NCBI GenBank assembly: GCA_035621235.1 | Contig: CP141731.1 | Coordinates: forward strand, 2,514,610-2,578,609 | DNA length: 64,000 nt | Reading direction: 5' to 3' | From: Actinomycetaceae bacterium MB13-C1-2 | GTDB taxonomy: Bacteria; Actinomycetota; Actinomycetes; Actinomycetales; Actinomycetaceae | Shown: piece by piece, positions 28,751 through 36,932 of the stretch | Numbering within the stretch: position 1 is the stretch's first letter | Layout of the letters: each line of letters opens with the position of its first letter | Made by a program: the position numbers and the translations under genes | Notes under the pieces: generated by a model | What the model was told of the DNA's origin: nothing | Seen by the model: only the letters and a program-made list of their open reading frames with translations | The model's database searches: none

Positions 28751-30433
28751 TTAGTCGCGGGTTAGGCGTCTGTGAGTAGCGCTCTTCGGACGTGCTGCCT
28801 CGGGGCCCAACCGTTCGATCTTGTTCTTCTCGTAAGCCTCGAAGTTACCCTCGAACCAGTACCACTTAGCCGGGTCCTCGTCGGTACCCTCCCACGCCAA
28901 GATGTGAGTGGCGACGCGGTCAAGGAACCAGCGGTCGTGGGTTACGACCACGGCGCAACCCGGGAACTCTTCGAGCGCCTTTTCGAGGGAGCCAAGGGTC
29001 TCAACGTCCAGATCGTTGGTCGGCTCGTCAAGCAGCAACAGGTTACCGCCCTGTTTGAGGGTTAGCGCCAGATTGAGGCGGTTACGCTCTCCGCCGGAGA
29101 GAACTCCGGCAGGCTTCTGCTGATCGGCTCCCTTGAAACCAAAGGCTGAAATATAGGCGCGCGATGGCATCTCAACGTTCCCCACCTGAATGTAGTCAAG
29201 TCCATCAGAGACAACCTCCCACAGCGGCTTATCGGGGTCGATTCCCGCTCGGTTTTGATCTACGTAAGAGATCTTCACGGTTTCACCAATATTGAGTTCC
29301 CCATCATCGAGCGGCTCTAGGCCGACGATGGTTTTGAACAGAGTCGTCTTTCCGACACCGTTGGGGCCAATGACACCGACTATGCCGTTTGGAGGAAGTG
29401 AGAAACTTAGGTCCTCAATGAGGACACGATCACCGAATCCCTTCTTTAGGTCATCGGCCTCAATGACCACGCTTCCCAGTCTGGGGCCGGGAGGAATCTG
29501 AATGTCCTCGAAGTCCATCTTTCGGGTACGTTCGGCTTCGGCCGCCATTTCTTCGTAACGCTCAAGTCGTGCCCTCTGCTTGGCTTGGCGGCCCTTAGCG
29601 CTAGTGCGTACCCAGTCGAGTTCGTCCTTAAGCCGCTTGGCAAGTTTCTGATCTTTCTTGCCCTGAATCTGCAGTCGGCGCTGCTTCTCTTCTAGGTAGG
29701 TGGTGTAGTTTCCCTCATACGCATAAAGTCGCCCGCGATCGACCTCGGCAATCCACTCGGCGACGTGATCTAGGAAGTAGCGATCGTGGGTGACGGCAAT
29801 GACCGCACCCGGGTAACTTTTTAGGTGCTGTTCGAGCCAGAGCACGGACTCCGCATCCAGGTGGTTCGTGGGCTCGTCGAGCAGAAGAAGGTCAGGTTGC
29901 TCAAGTAATAGCTTGCACAGCGCCACGCGACGACGCTCGCCACCGGAGAGGACACTTACCTGCTCGTCGCCTGGAGGACAACGCAGGGCATCCATGGCCT
30001 GCGCCAGTTGCGAGTCCAAATCCCAGCCGTTCACTGCGTCGATCTGAGTCTGCAAATCGCCCATTTCGGCAAGAAGCTTGTCGAAGTCAGCGTCTGGGTC
30101 GGCCATCTGCTCAGAAATCTCGTTGTAACGTGCGAGCTTATCAACGGTTCCCTTTACGCCCTCCTGAACGTTCTCGAGAACGGTCTTTGACTCATCAAGC
30201 TTCGGCTCTTGCTCCAGGATTCCCACGGTGAAACCGGGAGTCAGACGCGCCTCACCATTCGATGGTTCATCGAGTCCCGCCATGATCCTTAGGATCGAGG
30301 ATTTGCCGGCGCCGTTGGGTCCAACCATGCCGATCTTCGCTCCAGGAAGGAACGCCATCGTCACGTCATCGAGGATGACCTTGTCGCCGTGCGCCTTACG
30401 AGCGCGGACCATCGAGTAAATGTACTCTGCCAC
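28751..30433 (-). CDS. ettA: Energy-dependent translational throttle protein EttA (ABC-F)
   Basis: ABC-F ATPase that binds the ribosomal E site and gates the first elongation step according to ATP/ADP. It is 560 residues from a GTG at 30433, which has GGAG upstream and gives the family N-terminus AEYIYSMVRARKAHG; an ATG at 30475 would add 14 residues. Two ABC domains follow: Walker A GPNGAGKSS, signature LSGGERRR, then the arm and linker rich in Lys/Arg, then Walker A GPNGVGKTT and LSGGERNR. The tail is basic. A 340-base leader with an unusual repeated motif lies between it and the upstream SSB gene. Confidence 0.95.
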   Translation of the reverse strand: MAEYIYSMVRARKAHGDKVILDDVTMAFLPGAKIGMVGPNGAGKSSILRIMAGLDEPSNGEARLTPGFTVGILEQEPKLDESKTVLENVQEGVKGTVDKLARYNEISEQMADPDADFDKLLAEMGDLQTQIDAVNGWDLDSQLAQAMDALRCPPGDEQVSVLSGGERRRVALCKLLLEQPDLLLLDEPTNHLDAESVLWLEQHLKSYPGAVIAVTHDRYFLDHVAEWIAEVDRGRLYAYEGNYTTYLEEKQRRLQIQGKKDQKLAKRLKDELDWVRTSAKGRQAKQRARLERYEEMAAEAERTRKMDFEDIQIPPGPRLGSVVIEADDLKKGFGDRVLIEDLSFSLPPNGIVGVIGPNGVGKTTLFKTIVGLEPLDDGELNIGETVKISYVDQNRAGIDPDKPLWEVVSDGLDYIQVGNVEMPSRAYISAFGFKGADQQKPAGVLSGGERNRLNLALTLKQGGNLLLLDEPTNDLDVETLGSLEKALEEFPGCAVVVTHDRWFLDRVATHILAWEGTDEDPAKWYWFEGNFEAYEKNKIERLGPEAARPKSATHRRLTRD

Positions 30434-30547
30434 GATTCTCCGTATCTCAGTTGGGTGCGGAATAGCTGTTATCAATGCTAGACGGAGGTTCGACTTGTTC
30501 TAAGCCCGAAGTGAGTCAGTCGCCTCACTAAGTGGACGACTGAAGTC

Positions 30548-30751
30548 TATGGAAGCGATACAACCACTGGTCTCACCGGGCGACTGAGGCTGCGCGAAAG
30601 TCTAAGCAACACCGTTTTTTGGTGCTTCCCACCGCTAACCGGGAGCGCCATCAACAGAAGCAACTCCATAGAGGCCACAACCAGTCATCTAACTAAGTCA
30701 GTCGTCAAGGCTGCACGGACGTCTCGGTAGCACCGATTCCGCTAATCGGGC
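30548..30751 (-). repeat. Two imperfect ~110-nt units upstream of ettA, possible structured RNA
   Basis: This gene-free leader contains two diverged copies of one unit. Matching blocks (plus strand): AGGCTGCGCGAAAGTCT at 30587-30603 and AGGCTGCACGGACGTCT at 30708-30724; CCGCTAACCGGG at 30632-30643 and CCGCTAATCGGG at 30739-30750; ACAACCA at 30560-30566 and 30677-30683. On the minus strand, the reading direction of ettA, each unit has a hairpin with TTAGCGG in its loop but different stems (CCGATT/AATCGG at 30733-30749; CCC/GGG-type at 30626-30645). Repeated loops with changed but still paired stems suggest RNA structure or a hairpin-binding protein. I cannot name a known motif. Confidence 0.5.
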
Positions 30752-30812
30752 GTGCAACGCCACGGAGGTGCCTCACGAAGTGCCAATTACTGGTGAACTC
30801 TGGCTGAGCCAA

Positions 30813-31388
30813 CTAGGCGGCAATCTCTTCTTCGTTATCCTCTTCAGTGGGATCGTCTACTTCGACGCTCACCAAATTGTCGGCGTCAACGTCTGTGTCA
30901 GTGTGCGTTTCGTCAACCAGACCCGGCGTATCATCTCGGGAACTACGATGAACGTTCTCCGACACCTCCGCTGATTGCTCTTCCACGGCCTCTTCCATTT
31001 CCTCGACCTCCACCGTCTGCCTGCGCAAACGAGAGAACGAGGAAATCCCAAAAACCATGTCGTGCCCCACTGAAACGGCATGAATGGCTATATCTGCCTT
31101 GGCCTCGCCGTCACGATTTATCCATGCCTGAGCAACAGGACGACCGACAACCAGGACTGGTGCGCCTCGACGAACCGAAAGGTTGACGTGCTCTGCCAGG
31201 GTTCCCCAGAGCTTGATGGTGTACCACTGGGGCTTGATCTCCTCCCACTGACCATCATCCCGACGACGCGATCGAGGGACGGCCATGCGGAACCTCCCGA
31301 AAGTCTTTGCCTCCGGCTCATCGCTACGGTGTAGCGCCACGTCGCTCGCCGCACGACCTCGTAGGACCACTAGGTCTTGAACACTCAT
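30813..31388 (-). CDS. Second single-stranded DNA-binding protein paralogue, acidic tail
   Basis: SSB-type OB fold in a 191-residue protein. The core shows FRMAVPRSRRRDDGQWEEIK and WYTIKLWGTLAEHVNLSVRRGAPVLVVGR, both normal SSB strands with the basic loop. The tail (from about 120) is long and strongly acidic and ends in EEDNEEEIAA; the standard DDDIPF partner-binding tip is missing. AAAGGA is upstream of the ATG. This is the second SSB outside the ribosomal-protein context in the window. A partner-specific role, for example in competence or repair, is possible but not shown. Confidence 0.88.
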   Translation of the reverse strand: MSVQDLVVLRGRAASDVALHRSDEPEAKTFGRFRMAVPRSRRRDDGQWEEIKPQWYTIKLWGTLAEHVNLSVRRGAPVLVVGRPVAQAWINRDGEAKADIAIHAVSVGHDMVFGISSFSRLRRQTVEVEEMEEAVEEQSAEVSENVHRSSRDDTPGLVDETHTDTDVDADNLVSVEVDDPTEEDNEEEIAA

Positions 31389-31491
31389 TCTCTTTTCCTT
31401 TCAACTCGGGGCGACAACCCTCGTCCGACCTAAGTTCTCAGGAAAATCGGTTGAGTGCTCTAACAAGTCTGGCGGTCTGTGTATAGGCACC

Positions 31492-31540
31492 AAAACGGGT
31501 CCCTGTGCGCAGGGACCCGAAAAAGCGGTGAAGCTCCGCT
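31492..31540 (-). terminator. Two tandem intrinsic terminators after orn
   Basis: Reading the minus strand after the orn stop: a 5-bp stem (AGCGG/CCGCT) followed by TTTTT at 31520-31540, then a perfect 10-bp stem (CGGGTCCCTG with its complement, loop CGCA) at 31496-31519 followed by TTTT at 31492-31495. The second is the best rho-independent terminator in the window. Confidence 0.85.
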
Positions 31541-31549
31541 CTTTAGGCG

Positions 31550-32194
31550 CTACTCGAACTCCGCAAAGTTCTTCTTCGCCTCTTCGACCACGTCGGCTGC
31601 CAGATGATGATAGAAACCGGACTCTGGGTTGAGTTCTTGTGGGAACAGTGCCCGCCTGTAGTACTCAAGTTCAACGATCGAATCTTGAATGTCAGCAAGT
31701 GCCCTGTGACCACCGTTCTTGTCGGGAGCACAGACGTAGACCCTGGGGTACCAGCGCTTCGCGAGTTCCTTGATGGTTGACACGTCGATGATTCGGTAGT
31801 GCAAGTGATCCGTCACGTTAGGCATGTAGGCGCGTAAAAAACGTTGATCCTGCCCAATCGAGTTCCCCGCCAGAGGAGCTATCCCGGGATTCGGAACTAT
31901 CGACTTGATGTACTCAAGTACCTGCTTTTCGGCCTCTTCTAAGCTCACCCCATTCGCCAACTGATCGAGGAGTCCAGAGCTAGTGTGCATCTCGCGAACG
32001 AAGTCGGTCATCTGCTCAAGCGCCTCATCGCTCGGCTTAATAAGGATGTCGATTCCTTCGGCCAGCGGATGAAGCATGGAATCGGTGACGATGACTGCTA
32101 CCTCAACCAGCTCGTCAACTGCTGGATCCAATCCGGTCATCTCACAGTCGACCCAAACCAATGGTGTCTTATTTGCGCGATCAGGGGGAATCAT
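31550..32194 (-). CDS. orn: Oligoribonuclease
   Basis: DEDDh 3'-5' exonuclease that degrades two- to five-nucleotide RNAs and the pGpG made from c-di-GMP. Exo I is in VWVDCEMTGLDP, Exo II in the middle (LAGNSIGQDQRFL) and Exo III in HRALADIQDSI with the catalytic His. The C-terminus (after about residue 185) is slightly longer than in E. coli. I use ATG 32194; a TTG at 32206 is also open. Divergent from ilvA, whose start is only 67 bp away. Two terminators follow. Confidence 0.94.
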   Translation of the reverse strand: MIPPDRANKTPLVWVDCEMTGLDPAVDELVEVAVIVTDSMLHPLAEGIDILIKPSDEALEQMTDFVREMHTSSGLLDQLANGVSLEEAEKQVLEYIKSIVPNPGIAPLAGNSIGQDQRFLRAYMPNVTDHLHYRIIDVSTIKELAKRWYPRVYVCAPDKNGGHRALADIQDSIVELEYYRRALFPQELNPESGFYHHLAADVVEEAKKNFAEFE

Positions 32195-32248
32195 GTCATT
32201 CACCAATCCAGAATACGTTGGGTCGACGCGGAAATCGCCCTGCGCCCC

Positions 32249-32254
32249 TAGACT
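32249..32254 (+). promoter_or_regulatory. -10 hexamer for a leaderless ilvA transcript
   Basis: TAGACT lies seven bases before the GTG at 32262, with no Shine-Dalgarno sequence between. This placement fixes the ilvA start in a long open frame that otherwise reaches back into orn. Confidence 0.55.
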
Positions 32255-32261
32255 GAGGCCC

Positions 32262-33581
32262 GTGACACGATCTTCAAACTCTTCACGTACCGTCCTTCGC
32301 GCCGAGCGGCACTCCCAATCTCCTTTGGTTACCGCGGATCAGATCGAGGACGCGGCTCGAGTCCTCGACGGGGTCGCCCGGATTACTCCGGTGCAACCGA
32401 TTGAGCGTCTTTCTGAGGCGGTCGGCCTGCCGGTAGTTGTGAAGAGAGAAGACCTTCAGCGCTGCCGTTCATTCAAGATGCGCGGCGCATACAACCGGAT
32501 CGCCCGACTAGACGAACAGGAACGATCCAAAGGAGTGGTCTGCGCCTCTGCGGGAAACCACGCGCAGGGTGTGGCTCTGGCCTGCTCGGAACTAGGAATC
32601 AGAGGAACGATATTTCTTCCCTCCTCCACCCCTCGCCAGAAGCGAGACCGAATTGCCAGCCTCGGCGGCGACTGGGTGAAAATGGTTTTCGTCGATGGGG
32701 CATTTGACGAAGCACAGATCGAGGCGGAGCAGTTTGCGGATGAGACCTCGTCAATCTATGTACACCCGTTTGACGACCCGGAAGTAATCGCTGGACAGGG
32801 GTCCATCGCCAAGGAGATCTCAAACCAGCTCGGATCGGACCTAGGAACTGTCATCGTTCCAATTGGCGGGGGTGGCCTTATCTCTGGGATCGCCACCTGG
32901 TTCAAGCACAACCGGCCGAACGTAAGAGTGATCGGGGCTGAACCAGCCGGAGCCTCGTCCATGTACACGGCGTTAAGGGAGGGCGGACCAACCACGCTCG
33001 AATCCATCGACGCGTTCGTTGACGGGACTGCGGTAAAGCGCGCGGGCGACACGACCTATCAGGTTATTAGGGAACTGGTTGACCAGATTGTTCTTGTTCC
33101 CGAGGGCGCGGTCGCAAGGGAAATGCTCGAGCTTTATCACACAGACGGGATCATTACAGAACCTGCTGGAGCACTTGCTTCGGCGGCGGTCGCGATGGTG
33201 GCGAGTGGTGAGTTACCGGAGCTGAAGCTGGAGGGAACGACGGTCGCCTTGGTTTCGGGCGGCAACAACGATCTATCGAGGTATGCCGAGGTCCAAGAGC
33301 GCTCCCTGGTCTATCAGGGACTGCGCCACTATTTCTTGGTGTCCTTCCCACAGCGGCCGGGAGCTTTGCGGGAATTCCTCGACGGTATCCTGGGGCCAGA
33401 TGACGACATCCTTTACTTCGAGTACATGAAGAAGAACAACCGTGAGACGGGGCCGGCGCTGGTCGGAATCGATATTCACGCCAGAGAGGACCTCACCGGA
33501 CTACTCGAGCGGATGAACGCTTCAGATCTGCAGATCGAGCAGTTGGATGCGGACTCCGAACTTCTCAGATTCCTGATCTAA
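32262..33581 (+). CDS. ilvA: Threonine ammonia-lyase (threonine dehydratase)
   Basis: PLP enzyme that turns threonine into 2-oxobutyrate for isoleucine synthesis. It is 439 residues from GTG 32262. The PLP-binding Lys is in RSFKMRGAYN, the phosphate loop is GGGGLISG, and a C-terminal ACT-like regulatory segment (HYFLVSFPQRPGALREFL) suggests isoleucine feedback. The open frame extends to 32076, but that part overlaps orn and has no homology. It has one ACT-like domain, as in the shorter actinobacterial type. Confidence 0.94.
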   Translation: MTRSSNSSRTVLRAERHSQSPLVTADQIEDAARVLDGVARITPVQPIERLSEAVGLPVVVKREDLQRCRSFKMRGAYNRIARLDEQERSKGVVCASAGNHAQGVALACSELGIRGTIFLPSSTPRQKRDRIASLGGDWVKMVFVDGAFDEAQIEAEQFADETSSIYVHPFDDPEVIAGQGSIAKEISNQLGSDLGTVIVPIGGGGLISGIATWFKHNRPNVRVIGAEPAGASSMYTALREGGPTTLESIDAFVDGTAVKRAGDTTYQVIRELVDQIVLVPEGAVAREMLELYHTDGIITEPAGALASAAVAMVASGELPELKLEGTTVALVSGGNNDLSRYAEVQERSLVYQGLRHYFLVSFPQRPGALREFLDGILGPDDDILYFEYMKKNNRETGPALVGIDIHAREDLTGLLERMNASDLQIEQLDADSELLRFLI

Positions 33582-33596
33582 TGCCGCGAGTGAGGC

Positions 33597-33642
33597 GCCC
33601 CCGGCGCGATTCGAACGCGCGACCATCAGATTACAGGTCTAA
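33597..33642 (-). pseudogene. tRNA 3'-half fragment
   Basis: The minus strand shows the 3' part of a tRNA: an anticodon arm TTAGA-CCTGTAA-TCTGA (33626-33642, apparent anticodon TGT, but position 33 is C instead of U), a five-base variable region, a perfect T-arm GCGCG-TTCGAAT-CGCGC (33604-33620) and an acceptor half CGGGGGC (33597-33603). The matching 5' acceptor GCCCCCG and a D-arm are not found upstream. Its variable region, T-arm and acceptor start closely match the tRNA-Arg 400 bases away. It is probably a remnant, such as a duplicated attachment core or decayed gene. Confidence 0.6.
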
Positions 33643-34039
33643 CTCTTCCCCTGTTTCTGCACTCGCTCTGAACCTTCTGGCCATCTCGGTTGCGCCAGTT
33701 CTAGGTTCATTGGAACGGTGCCATGACATCTGCTAAAAACCTCTCGCGTGCCGAGGTGTGCTCGACATGCCGAAGCGACACTCAGGCCCTGGGTCTCCCT
33801 CGCGTGAGCTACGCCTTGGCGTGCCAAGGTGTCGCGCACGCCAAGGCGCCGTGGGCGACTGAACCGGATCACGACGCGGCATCGGTGGAATCGCTAACAG
33901 CAGCGACCAAGAAATGGCTGAACACGCCAACACACTCGCGACAGCAACCAAACAAGCCAACGCGGCCTAAGAATCAAAACGAATTCTGAAGGTAGCCCGC
34001 GACTTCATCACTAACAACAGCCTGACCAATACATCTTTG
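33643..34039. other. Gene-free stretch between tRNA fragment and tRNA-Arg
   Basis: About 400 bases with no convincing gene; short open readings cover it but none has a ribosome site. It contains the 12-bp inverted repeat listed separately and near-copies of the word GCC(A/G)AGGTGT. Confidence 0.4.
33812..33848. repeat. Perfect 12-bp inverted repeat
   Basis: CGCCTTGGCGTG at 33812-33823 and its exact complement at 33837-33848 enclose 13 bases. The left arm can also form a second hairpin with the loop (CCTTGGC with GCCAAGG). It could be a terminator, a protein site or an end of a lost mobile element; no partner end was found. Confidence 0.6.
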
Positions 34040-34112
34040 CCCCTCCGGCGCGACTCGAACGCGCGACCATCCGCTTAGAAGGCGGGTGCTCTATCCACTG
34101 AGCTACGGAGGG
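34040..34112 (-). tRNA. tRNA-Arg (anticodon TCT)
   Basis: A full 73-base cloverleaf on the minus strand: acceptor CCCTCCG/CGGAGGG, D-arm beginning TAGCTCAGTGGATAGAGCA, anticodon arm CCGC-CTTCTAA-GCGG with anticodon TCT, T-arm GCGCG-TTCGAGT-CGCGC, discriminator G, no encoded CCA. It reads AGA codons. Confidence 0.95.
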
Positions 34113-34581
34113 TGAGCTATCTTGCATCCACGAATATAGCGCTTCTCTTCCGCCAAGCGCCAAATGTGTCCCTTAGTGAAAGCTCACAAACCTCACATTT
34201 CATGACCTGCCTCACTCTCCCCGTTGCGAAATGGCGCAGCAACACTCAAATCGAGTAGAACTTACCAACGGCGAGACGAAGGCTGGATCGAGTCTGCGTG
34301 AGGACGTTCCCGTTGTTGGGAATGATTTGGTGGCGGACTTTGTTTTGCCTCACCGGCAAGCACAAGAAGAACAGCCTGGGAGCGTAGTGCAACCCCTTTG
34401 AGGTAAGACCGGCGACTGCGGCCTTACCCCTGTCATGGCCTCGGGGCGGCAGATCCATCTAGTGGGTGAGCCTCGGTCACACACCTGCAAGCCTCCCGCA
34501 GAATTGTGCCCGCGAACCGGGCAGACATGAAGCGGGGCAAGCACCTGTTGATTGGCGCCTGCCCCCGTGTCTGGGTTGTTG
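34113..34581. other. Gene-free stretch between tRNA-Arg and the toxin gene
   Basis: About 470 bases. Open readings on both strands are short and without ribosome sites or recognisable domains. It may hold decayed accessory DNA, as expected between a tRNA gene and a toxin-antitoxin pair, but I cannot identify a parent gene. Confidence 0.4.
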
Positions 34582-34857
34582 TTATGGCTCATATTTGTAG
34601 ACCTTGTCGCGGGTGTTCGCCTCCAGAACGAGGATCATCATTTTGTTGCCTTGAACGTCACCTAGTATTCGATACCCTCCGGCGATCCGCCAGGACCATA
34701 GGCCTTTGAGGTTGTTGGTCATTGGTTTGGCTGTGGTGGTGGGATCATCAAGTTTGGCGGCTTCTTCGAGCTTGTCAAGAACGAGTGCGGCGACAGGCTT
34801 ATCGAGACGGCGTATCGCCTTGGCCGCATGGTTGGTGTACTCAATTTCCCAGACCAA
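34582..34857 (-). CDS. relE: RelE/ParE-family toxin
   Basis: Likely mRNA interferase of the RelE superfamily, 91 residues from a TTG start. The sequence VWEIEYTNHAAKAIRRLDK and the C-terminal GYRILGDVQGNKMMILVLEANTRDKVY in two parts match RelE strands and its basic core (WSWRIAGGYRI). The TTG (with AAGG upstream) overlaps the antitoxin gene by 17 bases; an ATG at 34893 would add 12 residues unlike the family. Toxin follows antitoxin in the usual order. Confidence 0.85.
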   Translation of the reverse strand: MVWEIEYTNHAAKAIRRLDKPVAALVLDKLEEAAKLDDPTTTAKPMTNNLKGLWSWRIAGGYRILGDVQGNKMMILVLEANTRDKVYKYEP

Positions 34858-35068
34858 GTTCGGCCTTAAGTTCGTCGTGGCTGATGGTTTCAAGGGTGCC
34901 AGCGCGTGAAGCTTCTACGTCAGCGAGGATGCGATACTCCCATTCGAGACGGTCGAGCTGGCGTTCAATGGCCTCGTTGATGTAATAACTCTGAGTACGT
35001 CCAGTTTCGTGAGCTAGGCGCTTGATTCGAGCCTCAGTATCTGGGGCAAGTCTTACAGTCGTCGTCAT
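34841..35068 (-). CDS. relB: Ribbon-helix-helix (RelB/CopG-like) antitoxin
   Basis: A 75-residue protein starting at ATG 35068 with AAGGAG five bases upstream. The first part, TTTVRLAPDTEARIKRLA, is an RHH DNA-binding fold, followed by a helix (SYYINEAIERQLDRLEW) and a flexible acidic tail that would wrap the toxin. It should bind its own promoter; direct repeats are seen just upstream. Confidence 0.87.
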   Translation of the reverse strand: MTTTVRLAPDTEARIKRLAHETGRTQSYYINEAIERQLDRLEWEYRILADVEASRAGTLETISHDELKAELGLGN

Positions 35069-35083
35069 AATCACTCCTTCCGA

Positions 35084-35104
35084 CTACATGTATTCTACGT
35101 ATTC
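35084..35104 (-). promoter_or_regulatory. Candidate antitoxin operator (direct repeat)
   Basis: On the plus strand CTACATGTATTC is followed at once by CTACGTATTC, two near-identical words in direct repeat 15 bases upstream of the antitoxin gene. RHH antitoxins usually bind such short repeats. No -10/-35 assignment is attempted. Confidence 0.35.
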
Positions 35105-35382
35105 GTTGTTGCCCCGTTCAAGGGCCGGTTCGCGGCGGTTTCTGGCGTCAGTGCATCAGCATACTTTCGATAACCTCACTTGACTTATGGAAGTCAAGGC
35201 GTTCTCGGGGTTGATCTTTCAGTTGCCAGATTTCCTGGAAAGGCGTCACGCCGGCGCATACCCCACCCGGCATCCATTGGGAAATAGCTGCGCTGGCACG
35301 GGTTCAACCGACTGGCGACTTCGATCAAGACAGATCGCCATATCGGCCGATATTCTGAAAGCCCAACGCCGGAAGGATTGCC

Positions 35383-35766
35383 ATGACTCGCAACGTTCAA
35401 GTCAAGCGGATTTATGAGGATGCTTCTCCAAAAGACGGTGCCCGCGTTCTTGTTGACCGACTATGGCCGAGGGGCATCAGTAAGGACCGAGCCCAGCTAA
35501 CTCTTTGGGACAAGGAAGTCGCCCCCTCCACCGAACTCCGCAAATGGTACGGACACGATCCTGCCAGGTTCGAAGAGTTCCAGAAGCGATACAAGGACGA
35601 GCTATCTTCGGGCGAGCAGACCGATGGATATCTACGACTTCAAGAACTCGCAAGAAAGGGCCCGCTCACGTTGCTAACGGCATCCAAAGCAGTCGAGATC
35701 AGCGAAGCAACCGCCCTTCAGAAATTGCTCAACGGGAGCTGGAACCCCAACGAGAATGACGAATAG
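35383..35766 (+). CDS. DUF488 family protein (YeaO-like)
   Basis: A 127-residue protein of the DUF488 family. The core VKRIYEDASPKDGARVLVDR (split here as VKRIYEDASP and GARVLVDRLWPRGISK) and WYGHDPARFEEFQKRYKDEL match well. The biochemical function is unknown; a conserved Cys found in some homologues is absent here. GAAGGA lies upstream of the ATG. It stands alone, followed by a hairpin at 35790-35814. Confidence 0.88.
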   Translation: MTRNVQVKRIYEDASPKDGARVLVDRLWPRGISKDRAQLTLWDKEVAPSTELRKWYGHDPARFEEFQKRYKDELSSGEQTDGYLRLQELARKGPLTLLTASKAVEISEATALQKLLNGSWNPNENDE

Positions 35767-35789
35767 CTCTTCCTCGGAGACAGTGCAAA

Positions 35790-35814
35790 TCCGGTCTGAA
35801 TCAACCAGACCGGA
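35790..35814 (+). terminator. Stem-loop after the DUF488 gene
   Basis: A 9-base stem (TCCGGTCTG with CAGACCGGA) around a seven-base loop starts 24 bases after the stop. No T-run follows. Confidence 0.55.
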
Positions 35815-36040
35815 CTCACTACTTCGACGCCGCTGGATTTTCAGATGGGGATCGCCTCGATCACCCGGCCGCTTCCCAATGTTGGAGTTCCGGATCGCTC
35901 CGATCACCAGCAATGGCTAATCGATGTCTACCTGAACGGCCTGCGTCCCAGGTAGGTCCTCGACGTTAAGACGGCACTGATCGCCTCACCCGCCTCAGTT
36001 CTGGTCGCCTCCTCATACTCCGACCCGATTTGTAACCGTA

Positions 36041-36901
36041 TTAGTTGAGCCAGGCCGACACAACCTCCAAGAGCGGAGTAGTTGGGCGGCCAATGAGGCG
36101 AGAAAGCTCCCCCGGAGCTTGGTCGTCAAGCTCACCGGCGGCGATGGCCTGATCGGTCGAGACAAGAAAATCAACAGCCGCGGCAGGCACGCCAGCGTCA
36201 AGCAGAATCTGACGATGTTCTTCTGATGAGACGTTCTTCGATTCGACCGACCCACCGGTCCTGTCACTTATCAACGCAGCCAGGTCCGACAGAGTCCAAG
36301 GCTCGTCGCCAGATAACTCATAAGTTGCACCTTCGGCATCATCAGCCGTTAGCACCGCCGCTGCGGCCTCGGCATAGTCTTTACGCGAGGCAGAGGCGAT
36401 TCGCCCGTCTCCGGCGCTTCCCAACAGAACTCCACTCGCTGCGGCCTGCTTGACTAGATCTTCGAAGTTCTCCGTGTACCAACCGTTGCGCAACAGAGCC
36501 ACGGTGAACGGAGCATCCGCAAGCAACCGCTCAGTCTCCTGGTGTTCTGGTGCCACGGCGATAATTTCGGCCGTATCGGCGTGCAGGAAGCTGGTGTATG
36601 CGACGAAGCCAACTCCGGCATCTGTGGCGGCCTCGATCACTGCGCGATGTTGAGGAACCCTCTGCCCGATCGCGTTACCCGAAATCAGAAGTAGCCGGTC
36701 AACTCCATCCAACGCGGGCACCAGGGTCTCAGGACGGTCATAGTCAAACTCACGTACCTCGATTCCTTTAGCGGCCAGATCGGAGGCTTTTTCAGGGTTC
36801 CGAGCCAGCGCAACGAGGTTCTCGGCACCTGTCCTCTCTAATAGGGCTGTAGCAACAAGGCTTCCTAGTTGGCCGGCAGCACCGGTAAAGGCGATTGTCA
36901 T
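36041..36901 (-). CDS. NAD(P)H-binding quinone oxidoreductase-like protein (QorB/YtfG, NmrA-like)
   Basis: Atypical short-chain dehydrogenase of 286 residues. The Rossmann motif is TGAAGQLG (residues 6-13), and Tyr/Ser positions of classical SDRs are replaced as in NmrA/YtfG proteins. YtfG-type enzymes reduce quinones with NADPH. It is divergent from an HxlR regulator, with two copies of an inverted repeat between them, the usual arrangement of a quinone or electrophile-responsive pair. AAAGGA precedes the ATG. Confidence 0.88.
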   Translation of the reverse strand: MTIAFTGAAGQLGSLVATALLERTGAENLVALARNPEKASDLAAKGIEVREFDYDRPETLVPALDGVDRLLLISGNAIGQRVPQHRAVIEAATDAGVGFVAYTSFLHADTAEIIAVAPEHQETERLLADAPFTVALLRNGWYTENFEDLVKQAAASGVLLGSAGDGRIASASRKDYAEAAAAVLTADDAEGATYELSGDEPWTLSDLAALISDRTGGSVESKNVSSEEHRQILLDAGVPAAAVDFLVSTDQAIAAGELDDQAPGELSRLIGRPTTPLLEVVSAWLN

Positions 36902-36932
36902 GATGTGTCCTTTCGACTGACAACGAATATTA

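Noticed and set aside
30476..30812. Known RNA (tmRNA, RNase P, 6C) in the ettA leader
   Set aside because: None of the invariant sequence blocks of these RNAs is present; the repeated units are left as unassigned.
32076..32261. N-terminal extension of IlvA
   Set aside because: It overlaps orn on the other strand, has Ser/Thr-rich random-like sequence and lies upstream of the -10 used for GTG 32262.
34113..34581. Transposase remnant in the gene-poor stretch by tRNA-Arg
   Set aside because: Translations of all frames gave no recognisable transposase motif and no terminal repeats were found.
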